From positions 1 to 41,543 of the forward strand of contig VGBM01000014.1 in NCBI GenBank assembly GCA_016870485.1: 41,543 nucleotides of DNA. The letters run 5' to 3'. This document shows, piece by piece, positions 1 to 8,123 of the stretch. Position 1 is the first letter of the stretch, and every line of letters starts with the position of its first letter. The translations under genes and the position numbers were made by a program. This DNA comes from Actinomycetota bacterium. Its GTDB lineage: Bacteria; Actinomycetota; Thermoleophilia; Gaiellales; F1-60-MAGs149. Under the pieces are notes generated by a model. The model was not told the DNA's origin. It saw only the letters and a program-made list of their open reading frames with translations, and searched no databases.

Positions 1-58
1 TCCGGGATCGGGGCGCATCGAGCGCGAGCGGCGCCTCCTCAGGGGCCGCTGGCTCGAC

Positions 59-781
59 GTGACCGACGAGCGCAACGTCCTGATCGCGCCCGTCCTGTCG
101 ATCATCGCCTTCGTGCTGATCGCGGCGGGCGACGCCTCGCTCTGGACGCGCATCGTGGCGCTGCTCGTGCAGATCCTGCTGTTCGAGATCGTGGTCACGG
201 CCCACGTCCGCAGCCCGCGCTGGCGGCGCATCCTCTCCGTCGGCGCGCCGGTCGCCGTGATCGGGACGATCTCCCTGGTCGCCGCGATCGCGCTGGCCGT
301 CGACAGCGGCGCCGGCCGCTCGGCGACGGGCCTGTTCAGCGCGGCGCTCGCGATCGGCGTGATCGTGCGCCTGTTCGGCCGGGTCGTCAAGGCCCCCGTC
401 GTCAACCTGCGCGTCGTCGGCGACGCGATCGCCGTCTACCTGATGATGGGCCTGACGTTCGCGTACCTGTACCTCGCGATCGACGCCGTCCGGGTCGGCG
501 ACTTCTTCGTGCAGGGCAAGCAGCCCGCGTACGTCTTCCTCTACTTCTCGTACATCACGCTCGCCACGGTCGGCTACGGCGACTTCACGGCCGCCGACGC
601 CGTCGGGCGCCTGCTCGCGATGCTCGAGGGCCTCGTCGGCCAGCTCTACCTCGTCACCGTGCTGGCCCTGATCGTCAGCAACCTCGGCCGCCAGCGCAAC
701 CCCGCCAAGGAGCGCGCCGCGATGCGCGCCGACGGGCCCGACGGCGATCCGCCGCCGGGCGACCCGCCGGCCGCGCCCTAG
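59..781 (+). CDS. Voltage-gated-like potassium/ion channel, 2-TM pore type
   Basis: Integral membrane protein of about 240 residues with five or six hydrophobic helices and a pore loop carrying the potassium selectivity signature TVGYGDF near residue 172, followed by a last helix. This is the Ion_trans_2 pattern, so it probably conducts K+ across the cytoplasmic membrane. The C-terminal tail is short, charged and proline-rich, with no RCK/TrkA domain. The GTG at 59 is used here, but the frame stays open back to base 2 and the residues upstream (RLLRGRWLD) look coding, so the true start may lie outside the window. It converges on the DEAD-box gene; the two stop codons share CTAG at 778-781. 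Confidence 0.8.
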   Translation: MTDERNVLIAPVLSIIAFVLIAAGDASLWTRIVALLVQILLFEIVVTAHVRSPRWRRILSVGAPVAVIGTISLVAAIALAVDSGAGRSATGLFSAALAIGVIVRLFGRVVKAPVVNLRVVGDAIAVYLMMGLTFAYLYLAIDAVRVGDFFVQGKQPAYVFLYFSYITLATVGYGDFTAADAVGRLLAMLEGLVGQLYLVTVLALIVSNLGRQRNPAKERAAMRADGPDGDPPPGDPPAAP

Positions 782-2094
782 ACGCCGGCGCGCGAGCGGC
801 GGCGGCGCTTGTGGCGCGGCGTGCCCGGGCGGTGCTGGCTCGGGCGCTTCGGCCGCTTCGGCTGCCCGTCGGGGCGCTGGTCGCGGCGCGGCTTCGACGC
901 CTCGGCCGGGACCGGCTCGGCGGCGGGCTCAGCGGGTGGGCGGCCCGCGTCGACGCGGACCGGGCGCACGGCGCCCAGCAGGTCGAGGTCGGGGGCCGTG
1001 ATCTGCGCGTCCACGCCGACCTTGCCGAGCAGCTTGCGCACGGCGTGCTCGTCCTGCTTGGGAACGAAGCCGACGACGATGCCGGGCTCGCCGGCGCGGC
1101 CGGTGCGGCCCGAGCGGTGCACCCAGTCGGCGGGGTCGGCGGGCGGGTCGAAGTGGACGACGCAGGCGACCTGGTCGACATGGATGCCGCGCGCCGCGAC
1201 GTCCGTGGCCACGAGCACGGGCAGCCGCCCGGTCGTGAACGCGTGCAGGGCGCGGTCGCGCTGGTTCTGGGCGCGGCCGCCGTGCAGGTTGGCGGCGCCG
1301 ACGCCGGCGGCGTTGAGCTTCTTGGCGAGCCGGTCGACGCCGTGGCGGGTGCGGCAGAACGCGATCACGCTGCCGGTGCGCAGGACGACGTCGACGAGCA
1401 GGTCGATGCGGTCCTCCTGCTTGACGCGCCAGACGTGCGTGACGACCTCGCCGACGGAGCGCGCCTCGGCGGCGGCCTCGTGGCGGACGGGGTCGTGCTG
1501 GTAGTCGCGGGCGACCTTCTCGACCTCGCCGTCGAGCGTGGCGGAGAAGAGCAGGGTCTGCCGGTCGGGGCGGACCTGGTCGAGCAGGCGCCGCACGACG
1601 GGCAGGAAGCCCATGTCGGCCATCCGGTCGGCCTCGTCGAGGACGACGATGCCGACGTCGGAGAGGTCGACGTCGCGGCGCTGGATCAGGTCCTCGAGCC
1701 GGCCGGGGCAGGCGACGAGGACGTCGACGCCGCGGCGCAGCGCGCTGGTCTGGGCGCCGTAGCCCACGCCGCCGTAGGCGACGGCGACGCGGCGGCCGCG
1801 GGCGGCCGCGAGCGGCTCGACCTCGCGGCTGATCTGGTCGGCGAGCTCGCGCGTCGGCGCGAGGATCAGGGCCGTCGGGCGGCCCGGCTTGCCGGCCGCG
1901 ACGCGCGCGGCGACGGCGAGGCCGAAGGCGATGGTCTTGCCGGACCCGGTCGGCGCCTTGCCCGCCACGTCGCGCCCGGCGAGGGCGTCGGGGAGGGTGG
2001 CGGCCTGGATCGGGAAGGCCGCGTCGATGCCGCGCCGCGAGAGGACGGCGGCGAGGTCGGCGGGCACGCCGAGGTCGGTGAAGCTGAATTGCAC
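778..2094 (-). CDS. DEAD-box ATP-dependent RNA helicase (RhlE-like)
   Basis: 438-residue RNA helicase expected to unwind structured RNA in ribosome assembly or mRNA turnover. In order: Q-motif region with FPIQ, Walker A APTGSGKT, PTRELA, a CPGR form of motif Ib, DEAD (DEADRMADMGF), SAT, then the C-terminal RecA lobe with VATDVAARGIHVD and HRSGRTGRAG. The tail is basic and R/P/K-rich, typical of RNA-binding extensions. The GTG at 2094 fits an upstream CAGGAG Shine-Dalgarno about 5 nt away. A possible -10 (TAGGGT, 2193-2198 minus) would give a leader of roughly 90 nt. RhlE-type rather than CsdA or SrmB is judged from length and motif wording only. Confidence 0.93.
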   Translation of the reverse strand: MQFSFTDLGVPADLAAVLSRRGIDAAFPIQAATLPDALAGRDVAGKAPTGSGKTIAFGLAVAARVAAGKPGRPTALILAPTRELADQISREVEPLAAARGRRVAVAYGGVGYGAQTSALRRGVDVLVACPGRLEDLIQRRDVDLSDVGIVVLDEADRMADMGFLPVVRRLLDQVRPDRQTLLFSATLDGEVEKVARDYQHDPVRHEAAAEARSVGEVVTHVWRVKQEDRIDLLVDVVLRTGSVIAFCRTRHGVDRLAKKLNAAGVGAANLHGGRAQNQRDRALHAFTTGRLPVLVATDVAARGIHVDQVACVVHFDPPADPADWVHRSGRTGRAGEPGIVVGFVPKQDEHAVRKLLGKVGVDAQITAPDLDLLGAVRPVRVDAGRPPAEPAAEPVPAEASKPRRDQRPDGQPKRPKRPSQHRPGTPRHKRRRRSRAGV

Positions 2095-2198
2095 GGAAAC
2101 TCCTGTCGAGCGTCGCGCGCTCGAGTGGATTCCAGAGCGGGCGCATCGCGCGGGATGCCGCGGCGGGAGCCGCGGGAACGCGATGTGTCCTCACCCTA
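2095..2198 (-). promoter_or_regulatory. Leader and possible -10 of the helicase gene
   Basis: The minus strand has TAGGGT at 2198-2193 with no clear -35 box, then about 95 nt of GC-rich leader ending in CAGGAG before the GTG. A long leader is common for DEAD-box helicase genes, which are often post-transcriptionally controlled. No specific fold or riboswitch class was recognised. Confidence 0.35.
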
Positions 2199-2242
2199 CC
2201 ACGGGACGGGCAGATCTCCTGCCGCACCCGCCGCGGCGAGCG

Positions 2243-3532
2243 TCAGTCCCAGTCCTCCCAGGGCAGGTGGTCGAGCCGCTCGGCCCCGGTCTCCGTGATC
2301 ACGTACTGGGCCTCCAGCTTGACGCCCTCCGCCCCGCCGACCTCGCCGCAGTACGACTCGACGCTGACCACCATGCCGGCCGCGAGCGCGAGGTCCGCGC
2401 GGTCGCTGAGGCTGCCGGGGAAGGTCGGGTGCGTCGCGATCCACGGCGACTCGTCGGCCAGCCCGACGCCGTGCAGGATGACGCCGTAGTTCTGGGCCTG
2501 GAAGCGCTCCGGGATGCGCCAGCTCGCGGCGTCGAGCTCACGGAAGGAGGCGCCGTCGCGCAGGAGCGCGGCGTTGTGCTCGATCTGCTCGAGGGCGTGC
2601 AGGTAGAGGTCGCGTTGCGCGGGCGTCGGCGGCAGGTGCCCGACGGTCCACGAGCGGGAGACGTCGGCGCAGTAGCCGTAGGGGCCGATCATGTCCGTGT
2701 CGAAGGCGAGCATGTCGCCGGCCTCGGTGACGCGGTGCGACGCCTCCTGGAACCACGGGTTGGTGCGCGGCCCCGAGCAGAGCAGGCGCGTCTCGATCCA
2801 CTCGCCGCCGTTGCGGATGTTCTCGTGGTGCAGCTCCGCCCAGATCTCGAGCTCGGTGCGGCCCGGCTCGGCGGAGGCCTCGCGCAGCCGGTGCATGCCG
2901 GCGTCGCACACGGCCATGGTCCAGCGCAGCATCTCGAGCTCGTCCGCGGACTTGATCTGCCGCGCACGCTCGGTCAGGGGGTAGCCGTCGACGACCTCGA
3001 GCCCGCAGGCGCGCAGCGCCGCCACGCCGGACGGCTCGCAGCTATCGACGGCGATCCGGCGCGTGCCGGCGCCGTGGGCCCGCGCGAGGTCGTCGATCTC
3101 GGCCGCCCAGCGCGCGACGACGGTCGCGGTGGCCTCCTCGCCCTGCGACTCCTGGAAGGTCCAGGTCGTCGCGGTGCGCACCTCGCTGACCCCGGGCAGC
3201 CCCTCCGACAGGTGCCCGGAGCCTGCGTACGGGAAGTCGACGGCGGTGCCGTCGGCGCAGACGACGGCGTAGTGGAAGGCGTTGTGCATCATCCAGATCG
3301 TCATGTTGCTGACGTCGAGGACGTAGCGGATGTTGACGGGGTCGTAGAGGAGCAGCGCATCGCAGTCCGCGGCCCGGATCTGCTCGAGGACGCGGTCCTT
3401 GCGGTAGCGCCGGGCGGCGTCGATCGTGGCCGCGGAGACCGGGCTCGCGAGCGGCCGGTCGGCCGCGGCGACGTTGAGGTAGACGGGCTTGCGCTCGTCC
3501 GAGAAGGGCGACTGCGGGGCTTGGACCGCCAT
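2243..3532 (-). CDS. M24-fold protein closely resembling DMSP lyase DddP
   Basis: 429 residues: N-terminal creatinase-type domain, then a pita-bread M24 metallohydrolase domain. The region HHENIRNGGEWIE...SGPRTNPWFQ...FDTDMIGPYGYC closely follows, as recalled, the wording of characterised DddP proteins, which cleave dimethylsulfoniopropionate to DMS and acrylate. The six metal ligands of DddP have equivalents at D278, D280, D290, H354, E392 and E407. The Asp proposed as catalytic base in DddP corresponds to D360 in HGVGLADE. Ordinary Xaa-Pro peptidases do not share the whole block. It is divergent from a Cys/Met-type PLP enzyme with 74 bp between starts. A creatinase-like or peptidase activity remains possible, since not every DddP relative has been shown to act on DMSP. 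ATG 3532 has no clear ribosome site; a weak GATGAT box lies 6 nt upstream. Confidence 0.8.
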   Translation of the reverse strand: MAVQAPQSPFSDERKPVYLNVAAADRPLASPVSAATIDAARRYRKDRVLEQIRAADCDALLLYDPVNIRYVLDVSNMTIWMMHNAFHYAVVCADGTAVDFPYAGSGHLSEGLPGVSEVRTATTWTFQESQGEEATATVVARWAAEIDDLARAHGAGTRRIAVDSCEPSGVAALRACGLEVVDGYPLTERARQIKSADELEMLRWTMAVCDAGMHRLREASAEPGRTELEIWAELHHENIRNGGEWIETRLLCSGPRTNPWFQEASHRVTEAGDMLAFDTDMIGPYGYCADVSRSWTVGHLPPTPAQRDLYLHALEQIEHNAALLRDGASFRELDAASWRIPERFQAQNYGVILHGVGLADESPWIATHPTFPGSLSDRADLALAAGMVVSVESYCGEVGGAEGVKLEAQYVITETGAERLDHLPWEDWD

Positions 3533-3593
3533 GAGCGGATCATCACGGAGGGCACCGGCCGGCGGATGAGCGCCGCAGACGGGTGCACGCCGG

Positions 3594-3599
3594 TATCGT
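3594..3599 (+). promoter_or_regulatory. Leaderless -10 box (TATCGT)
   Basis: TATCGT ends 7 nt before the ATG at 3607 and there is no Shine-Dalgarno, so the transcript probably begins at the start codon. This favours ATG 3607 over the in-frame GTG at 3583. Confidence 0.5.
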
Positions 3600-3606
3600 C
3601 CCGTGG

Positions 3607-4713
3607 ATGGAGCACCACCCCGAGACCGAGCTCGTCCACGGCGGCCGGCCGCAGGGGCCGGGCTCGACCCTCAACCACCCCTTGGTGCTCAACAGCACGT
3701 ACCGGGCGGGCGGGCCACGCGGCTACGGGCGCTCCGGCAACGAGATGTGGGACGCGCTCGAGGAGGTCGTGGGCGCGCTCGAGGGCGGCGAGGCCGTCGC
3801 CTTCTCGAGCGGCATCGCCGCCGTCACCGCCGTCCTCGACCAGGTCCCGCCGGGCGGTGTCGTGGTCGCCTCGAAGCCGATCTACATGGGCAGCTGGGGC
3901 CAGCTCGAGGAGCGCTCGGCGCAGGGCCGGATCGGCGTGCGCTGGGTCGACATGGCGGACACCGCGGCCGTCCTCGAGGCCGGCCAGGGCGCGGCCCTGG
4001 TCTGGCTCGAGACGCCCTCCAACCCGACGCTCGAGATCGCCGACATCGCGGCGATCTGCGCGGGCCGCGAGCCCGGCACCCGGGTCGTGGTCGACGGCAC
4101 CTTCACGTCGCCACTCCTGCAGCGCCCGCTCGCACTCGGGGCCGACGTGGTCGTGCACAGCGCGACGAAGCTGATCGGCGGCCACGCCGACCTCCTGCTC
4201 GGGATCGCCGTCGGCGACGCCGCCTGCGCCGAGTCGATGCGCACCCACCGCACCGACTACGGCGCCGTGCCCGGCTCGCTCGAGGCGTTCCTCGCCCTGC
4301 GCGGGCTGCGCACGCTGGCCGTGCGGCTCGAGCGCGCGCAGGCCAACGCGGCCGCGCTGGCGGCGATGCTCGCGGCCCACGCGCAGGTGACGCGCGTCCT
4401 CTACCCCGGCCTGCCGGACCATCCCGGCCACGCCGTCGCGGCCCGCCAGATGGCGGGCTTCGGGACGATGCTGTCCTTCGAGGTCGCGGGGCCGCCGGAG
4501 CGCGCGACCGCCGTCTGCGAGAGGGTCGAGGTGTTCGGGCACGCGACGAGCCTTGGCGGCGTCGAGTCGCTGATCGAGCACCGCGGCACCAAGGACTGGG
4601 AGCGCCGAATGGGCACCCCCGAGGGCCTGATCCGCGTATCGGCCGGCATCGAGCACCCCGACGACCTCGTCGTGGACCTCGCACGGGCGATCGACCGCGC
4701 CTGCGCGGGCTAG
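3607..4713 (+). CDS. PLP-dependent trans-sulfuration enzyme (cystathionine synthase/lyase family)
   Basis: 368-residue Cys/Met-metabolism PLP enzyme, fold type I. The opening ETELVHGG and LNHPLVLNSTYR, the WLETPSNPTLEI motif, and the Schiff-base lysine in HSATKLIGGHADLLLG identify the family. Members catalyse gamma-replacement or elimination on homoserine esters, cystathionine, methionine or cysteine; sequence alone does not settle which. The C-terminal GGVESLIEHR motif agrees with a cystathionine gamma-synthase/lyase or methionine gamma-lyase type. Its divergent partner is a DddP-like protein, so both may belong to organosulfur metabolism, but that is inference. The next gene starts 11 nt downstream. 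Confidence 0.88.
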   Translation: MEHHPETELVHGGRPQGPGSTLNHPLVLNSTYRAGGPRGYGRSGNEMWDALEEVVGALEGGEAVAFSSGIAAVTAVLDQVPPGGVVVASKPIYMGSWGQLEERSAQGRIGVRWVDMADTAAVLEAGQGAALVWLETPSNPTLEIADIAAICAGREPGTRVVVDGTFTSPLLQRPLALGADVVVHSATKLIGGHADLLLGIAVGDAACAESMRTHRTDYGAVPGSLEAFLALRGLRTLAVRLERAQANAAALAAMLAAHAQVTRVLYPGLPDHPGHAVAARQMAGFGTMLSFEVAGPPERATAVCERVEVFGHATSLGGVESLIEHRGTKDWERRMGTPEGLIRVSAGIEHPDDLVVDLARAIDRACAG

Positions 4714-4724
4714 GCGGCGCCCGG

Positions 4725-5351
4725 GTGGCCAAGGACCTCCCGATCGCGAAGCTCCTGGCCGAGTTCGGCTACCGCACGGACGCGGCGCAGTCGGCGGCGC
4801 GCGCCGTGCTCGAGGACGCCCGCATCACCCGCGCGGGCAAGGAGCGGATCGCCGCCTACAAGCGCGACGACGCCGAGGCCGTCCTGCGGGCCCGCGTGGC
4901 CCTGCTCTGCCCGGCCTGCGCGGAGGCCGGGCTTGGCGGCGACGTGCCCGACCCCGTCACGGCCGGCACGGGCGACCGCTGCCGGGTCTGCGAGGGCAGC
5001 GCGAACCGCCGCGGTGCGCTCGCCTTCGCCGCGGCCTGCTGGCGGGCGGGCCTCGCCCGGGTAATCGTGGTCGGCGGCAGCCCCGACATCCGCCGCGAGC
5101 TGCCCGGCCTCCTGCCCGACCTCGACCTGCGCGTCGTCGACGGCACGGTGGCGCGGCCTGGCCGCGACGTGCAGCGCGAGCTGGACGGCGCCGACCTCGT
5201 CGTGCTGCTCGGCTCGACCGAGCTCAACCACACGGTCTCCGCGACCTGGGCCAGCCCCAAGACGGTGGCCACGCAGACGCGCGGGATCGGCGCGTTCCTG
5301 CTCGAGGCGGCCGCGAAGGTCGGCGACCGGGCCGACCGCACTGGACGCTGA
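4725..5351 (+). CDS. Cys4 protein with a Rossmann-like C-terminal half, unknown function
   Basis: 208 residues from GTG 4725, 11 nt after the trans-sulfuration gene and probably cotranscribed. The N-terminal 60 residues are helical. Two CxxC pairs (C62/C65 in CPAC and C86/C89 in CRVC) look like a zinc ribbon. Residues 112-185 form an alternating hydrophobic pattern beginning VIVVGGSPDIRRELP and ending GADLVVLLGSTELNH, which resembles the short DUF2325-type domain; that likeness is by eye only. The protein is soluble, with no signal peptide or membrane helix. Function unknown; a metal-dependent nucleotide or nucleic-acid binding role would fit. Confidence 0.7.
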   Translation: MAKDLPIAKLLAEFGYRTDAAQSAARAVLEDARITRAGKERIAAYKRDDAEAVLRARVALLCPACAEAGLGGDVPDPVTAGTGDRCRVCEGSANRRGALAFAAACWRAGLARVIVVGGSPDIRRELPGLLPDLDLRVVDGTVARPGRDVQRELDGADLVVLLGSTELNHTVSATWASPKTVATQTRGIGAFLLEAAAKVGDRADRTGR

Positions 5352-5395
5352 CCCGCGTCGGCAGTAGCCTGACGGGGCGACCAGGAGGGGGTAGG

Positions 5396-6679
5396 ATGCA
5401 CGACGTCATCGTGATCGGGGCGGGGTTCGCGGGCTGCTCCGCGGCGCGCGAGGTGCGCCGCGCAGGCCGGGAGCCCGTGATCGTCGAGGCCCAGGACCGG
5501 ATCGGCGGGCGCACGTGGACGAGCGATTGGGACGGCCAGCGCTTCGAGCGCGGCGGCAACTACTTCCACTGGTTCCAGCCCCACGTCTGGACGGAGATCA
5601 CGGCCGCCGGCGTCACGCCGCTGATGCCGCCCGTTGGCGACAGCGTGCACTGGACCGTCGGCGACGAGATCCGCACGGGCACGCGCATCGAGCGCGAGGC
5701 CTTCAACGAGTCGGCCTGGGACAAGTTCAACGCCGGGTCCTGGGAGATCCTGCCCCAGCCGCACGCGCCGCTCGCGGACGTCAACCGGATCGGCCGTCTC
5801 GACGCCATGACGATCCAGGAGCGGATCGACGAGCTCGACCTGACGGACGACGAGCGCGCGCTCCTGATGGTGGAGTGCCAGGGGGTGGCGAGCGGCCACC
5901 TCGACGACGCCGGGGCCCTGTCGGTCATGCGCTGGCACGCCCTCTCGGGCCACTCGCTGGCCCTCACGCAGGAGACCGCGGGCGCCTACACGGTCGCCGA
6001 GGGCACGATCGCGTTCCTGCAGCCGATCCTCGCCGCCGCCGCCTGCGAGCTGCGCCTCGAGGCGCCCGTCGAGGCCGTCGAGCAGGAGGGCGATCGCGTG
6101 GTCGTCACGCTGCGCTCCGGCGAGGCGCTGGCGGCGCGCGCCTGCGTGGTCACGGCGCCCCTCAACGTGCTCGGCGGAATCCGCTTCGAGCCGGGCCTCA
6201 GCGAGGGCAAGCGGGCCGGGATCGCGCTCGGCCAGGCCGGCATCGGCAGCAAGGTGATGCTGAAGGTGCGCACGTCGGGCGGACCGGTCGCCGGCATGCA
6301 CCCGGACCACCCCTTCGGCTTCATCGGCACGATCTTCGACCTGCCCGGCGACGAGCAGATCCTCGTCTGCTTCGGCAACGACGGCGCGGCGATCCGCCAC
6401 GGCGACCTCGCCTGGGCTCAGCGCGAGCTCGACCGCGCCGTGCCGGGCTGCGAGGTGATCGGCATGAACTGCCACGACTGGCTCGGCGACGAGTACGCGC
6501 GCGGGACGTGGGGCATCCATCGGCCCGGCTGGTACGCGCACCACCACGCGGAGATGCAGCGTCCCGAAGGACGCGTGATCCTCGCCAACTCGGACTTCGC
6601 AGACGGCTGGGCGGGCTTCGTCGACGGCGCGATCGAGTCCGGCAAGCGCGGCGGCGCGTGGGCCGCCGCCGCCGCCTAG
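5396..6679 (+). CDS. Flavin-dependent amine oxidase (upstream of the BMC operon)
   Basis: 427-residue FAD amine oxidase. The N-terminal dinucleotide fold VIGAGFAG (residues 6-13) is followed by an acidic VEAQDRIGGRTW loop; the C-terminal NSDFADGWAGFVDGA block completes the flavin site. Members oxidise primary or secondary amines to imine/aldehyde with H2O2 release. The substrate is not predictable, but position suggests it may feed or drain the amine pathway of the microcompartment that begins 150 bp downstream on the same strand. A very strong ribosome site (AGGAGGGGG) precedes ATG 5396, and TAGCCT at 5365-5370 could be its -10. The protein has no signal peptide, so it is probably cytoplasmic. 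Confidence 0.88.
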   Translation: MHDVIVIGAGFAGCSAAREVRRAGREPVIVEAQDRIGGRTWTSDWDGQRFERGGNYFHWFQPHVWTEITAAGVTPLMPPVGDSVHWTVGDEIRTGTRIEREAFNESAWDKFNAGSWEILPQPHAPLADVNRIGRLDAMTIQERIDELDLTDDERALLMVECQGVASGHLDDAGALSVMRWHALSGHSLALTQETAGAYTVAEGTIAFLQPILAAAACELRLEAPVEAVEQEGDRVVVTLRSGEALAARACVVTAPLNVLGGIRFEPGLSEGKRAGIALGQAGIGSKVMLKVRTSGGPVAGMHPDHPFGFIGTIFDLPGDEQILVCFGNDGAAIRHGDLAWAQRELDRAVPGCEVIGMNCHDWLGDEYARGTWGIHRPGWYAHHHAEMQRPEGRVILANSDFADGWAGFVDGAIESGKRGGAWAAAAA

Positions 6680-6740
6680 CCCCGCCCCGGCCGACGCGAC
6701 GCGACCGCCGGACCCATTCCGGCCGTTTCGGCCTGCCGAT

Positions 6741-6800
6741 GGTCCGATTTGGTCAGATATCTCAGACCTATTTGCAATTCGGTCTGCTATTCGGTAGGGT
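6741..6800 (+). promoter_or_regulatory. BMC operon promoter with operator-like repeats
   Basis: An A+T-rich island in GC-rich surroundings. A sigma-70-type promoter reads TTGCAA (6772-6777), 17-bp spacer, TAGGGT (6795-6800). Three copies of GGTCnGmTwT start at 6741 (GGTCCGATTT), 6751 (GGTCAGATAT) and 6781 (GGTCTGCTAT), i.e. at 10- and 30-bp intervals on one helix face, and an inverted CAGACC lies at 6763-6768. Two copies lie upstream of the -35 and one within the spacer, as expected for a repressor. The likely ligand-responsive protein is the GntR/UTRA regulator encoded at 13874. A GAAGGAG ribosome site precedes ATG 6831. The flanking 6680-6740 holds only a weak hairpin. Confidence 0.7.
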
Positions 6801-6830
6801 ACGCCCGTCCAGCGAAGGAGCGATCCCCGA

Positions 6831-8123
6831 ATGTACGACTACGGGTTCTTCTCGTACGAGTCGAAAGAGGACATGCTGGAGCGCTCGCGGGCGTTCTGGA
6901 ACCCCGACAAGACCGACTTCTGGCAGGACGCCGGAATCGACCTCGTCATCGACCGCCGCGAGGGCTACCTGTTCTGGGACATGGCCGGCCGCCGGCTGAT
7001 CGACCTGCACCTCAACGGCGGCACGTACAACCTCGGCCACCGCAACCCCGAGCTGATCGCCACGCTCGAGCAGGCGATGCAGCACTTCGACATCGGCAAC
7101 CACCACTTCCCGGCGCTGGCGCGCACCGCGCTCGCCGAGGCCCTGGTCAAGACCGCCAGCCCGAACATGCGCCGCGTGATCTACGGCTCGGGCGGCGGCG
7201 AGGCGATCGACATCGCCCTCAAGACCGCACGTCACACGAAGCAGCGCCGCAAGATCGTCTCGATCATCAAGTCCTACCACGGCCACACGGGCATCGCCGT
7301 CGGCACGGGCGACGAGCGCTTCTCGAAGCTGTTCCTCTCGGACCACCCCGAGGAGTTCGTCCAGGTCCCGTTCAACGACCTCAACGCGATGGAGGACGCG
7401 CTCCGCGCGCGCGACGTGGCCGCCGTGATCATGGAGACGATCCCGGCCACCTACGGCTTCCCGCTCCCCGCGCCCGGCTACCTGCAGGCCGTCAAGCGGC
7501 TCTGCGAGGAGTACGACACGCTCTACATCGCCGACGAGGTCCAGACGGGCCTGATGCGCACCGGCGAGATGTGGGGCATCTCCAAGGCCGGCGTCGAGCC
7601 CGACATCATGGTCATCGGCAAGGGCATCACGGGCGGCATGTACCCGATCGCCTGCTGCGTGGTCTCCGAGGAGTGCTCCGCCTGGCTCAAGGAGGACGGC
7701 TTCGGCCACATCTCCACGGGCGGCGGCGCCGAGCTCGGCTGCGTCGTCAGCCTCAAGGTGCTCGAGATCTGCGGCCGTCCCGAGGTGCGCTCGATGGTGC
7801 ACTACATCGCCGAGCGCTTCCAGCAGGGCCTGCACCAGATCCAGGAGATCTACCCCGACTGGTTCGTCGGCATCCGCCAGGATGGCGTCGTGATGGGCCT
7901 CGAGTTCAACCACCCCGTCGGCGCCAAGCTCGTCATGAAGCACCTCTACGCGCACGGCGTCTGGGCGATCTTCTCGACGCTCGACCCGCGCATCCTCCAG
8001 TTCAAGCCCGGGATCCTGCTCGGCCCCGAGCTGGTCGACGAGATTCTCGACCGCACCGAGGTCGCGATCGGCAAGGCCTACGCCGAGGCCCGCTCCGGCG
8101 CCCGCGCGGCGGTGACCGCATGA
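6831..8123 (+). CDS. Class III aminotransferase-like enzyme, probable amino-alcohol phosphate phospho-lyase (BMC core)
   Basis: 430-residue fold-type I PLP enzyme of aminotransferase class III. Visible are the GSGGGEAIDIALK phosphate-binding region (119-131), the PLP-pyridine Asp in IADEVQTG (D235) and the Schiff-base Lys in VIGKGITGG (K264). In RMM microcompartments this family is thought to act as a phospho-lyase that converts 1-amino-2-propanol O-phosphate to propionaldehyde, ammonia and phosphate rather than as a transaminase; the assignment here rests on that context and on the dehydrogenase and kinase in the same operon. It is the first gene after the promoter at 6772-6800. Its stop overlaps the next start (ATGA). 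Ordinary omega-transaminase activity is the main alternative. Confidence 0.88.
   Translation: MYDYGFFSYESKEDMLERSRAFWNPDKTDFWQDAGIDLVIDRREGYLFWDMAGRRLIDLHLNGGTYNLGHRNPELIATLEQAMQHFDIGNHHFPALARTALAEALVKTASPNMRRVIYGSGGGEAIDIALKTARHTKQRRKIVSIIKSYHGHTGIAVGTGDERFSKLFLSDHPEEFVQVPFNDLNAMEDALRARDVAAVIMETIPATYGFPLPAPGYLQAVKRLCEEYDTLYIADEVQTGLMRTGEMWGISKAGVEPDIMVIGKGITGGMYPIACCVVSEECSAWLKEDGFGHISTGGGAELGCVVSLKVLEICGRPEVRSMVHYIAERFQQGLHQIQEIYPDWFVGIRQDGVVMGLEFNHPVGAKLVMKHLYAHGVWAIFSTLDPRILQFKPGILLGPELVDEILDRTEVAIGKAYAEARSGARAAVTA

Noticed and set aside
811..2298. Long plus-strand open frames opposite the DEAD-box gene
   Set aside because: All helicase motifs are in the minus frame; the plus frames are compositionally biased shadows.
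6715..6733. GGCCG-TTT-CGGCC hairpin after the first amine oxidase, as a terminator
   Set aside because: Only a 5-bp stem with no T-tract; insufficient for an intrinsic terminator.
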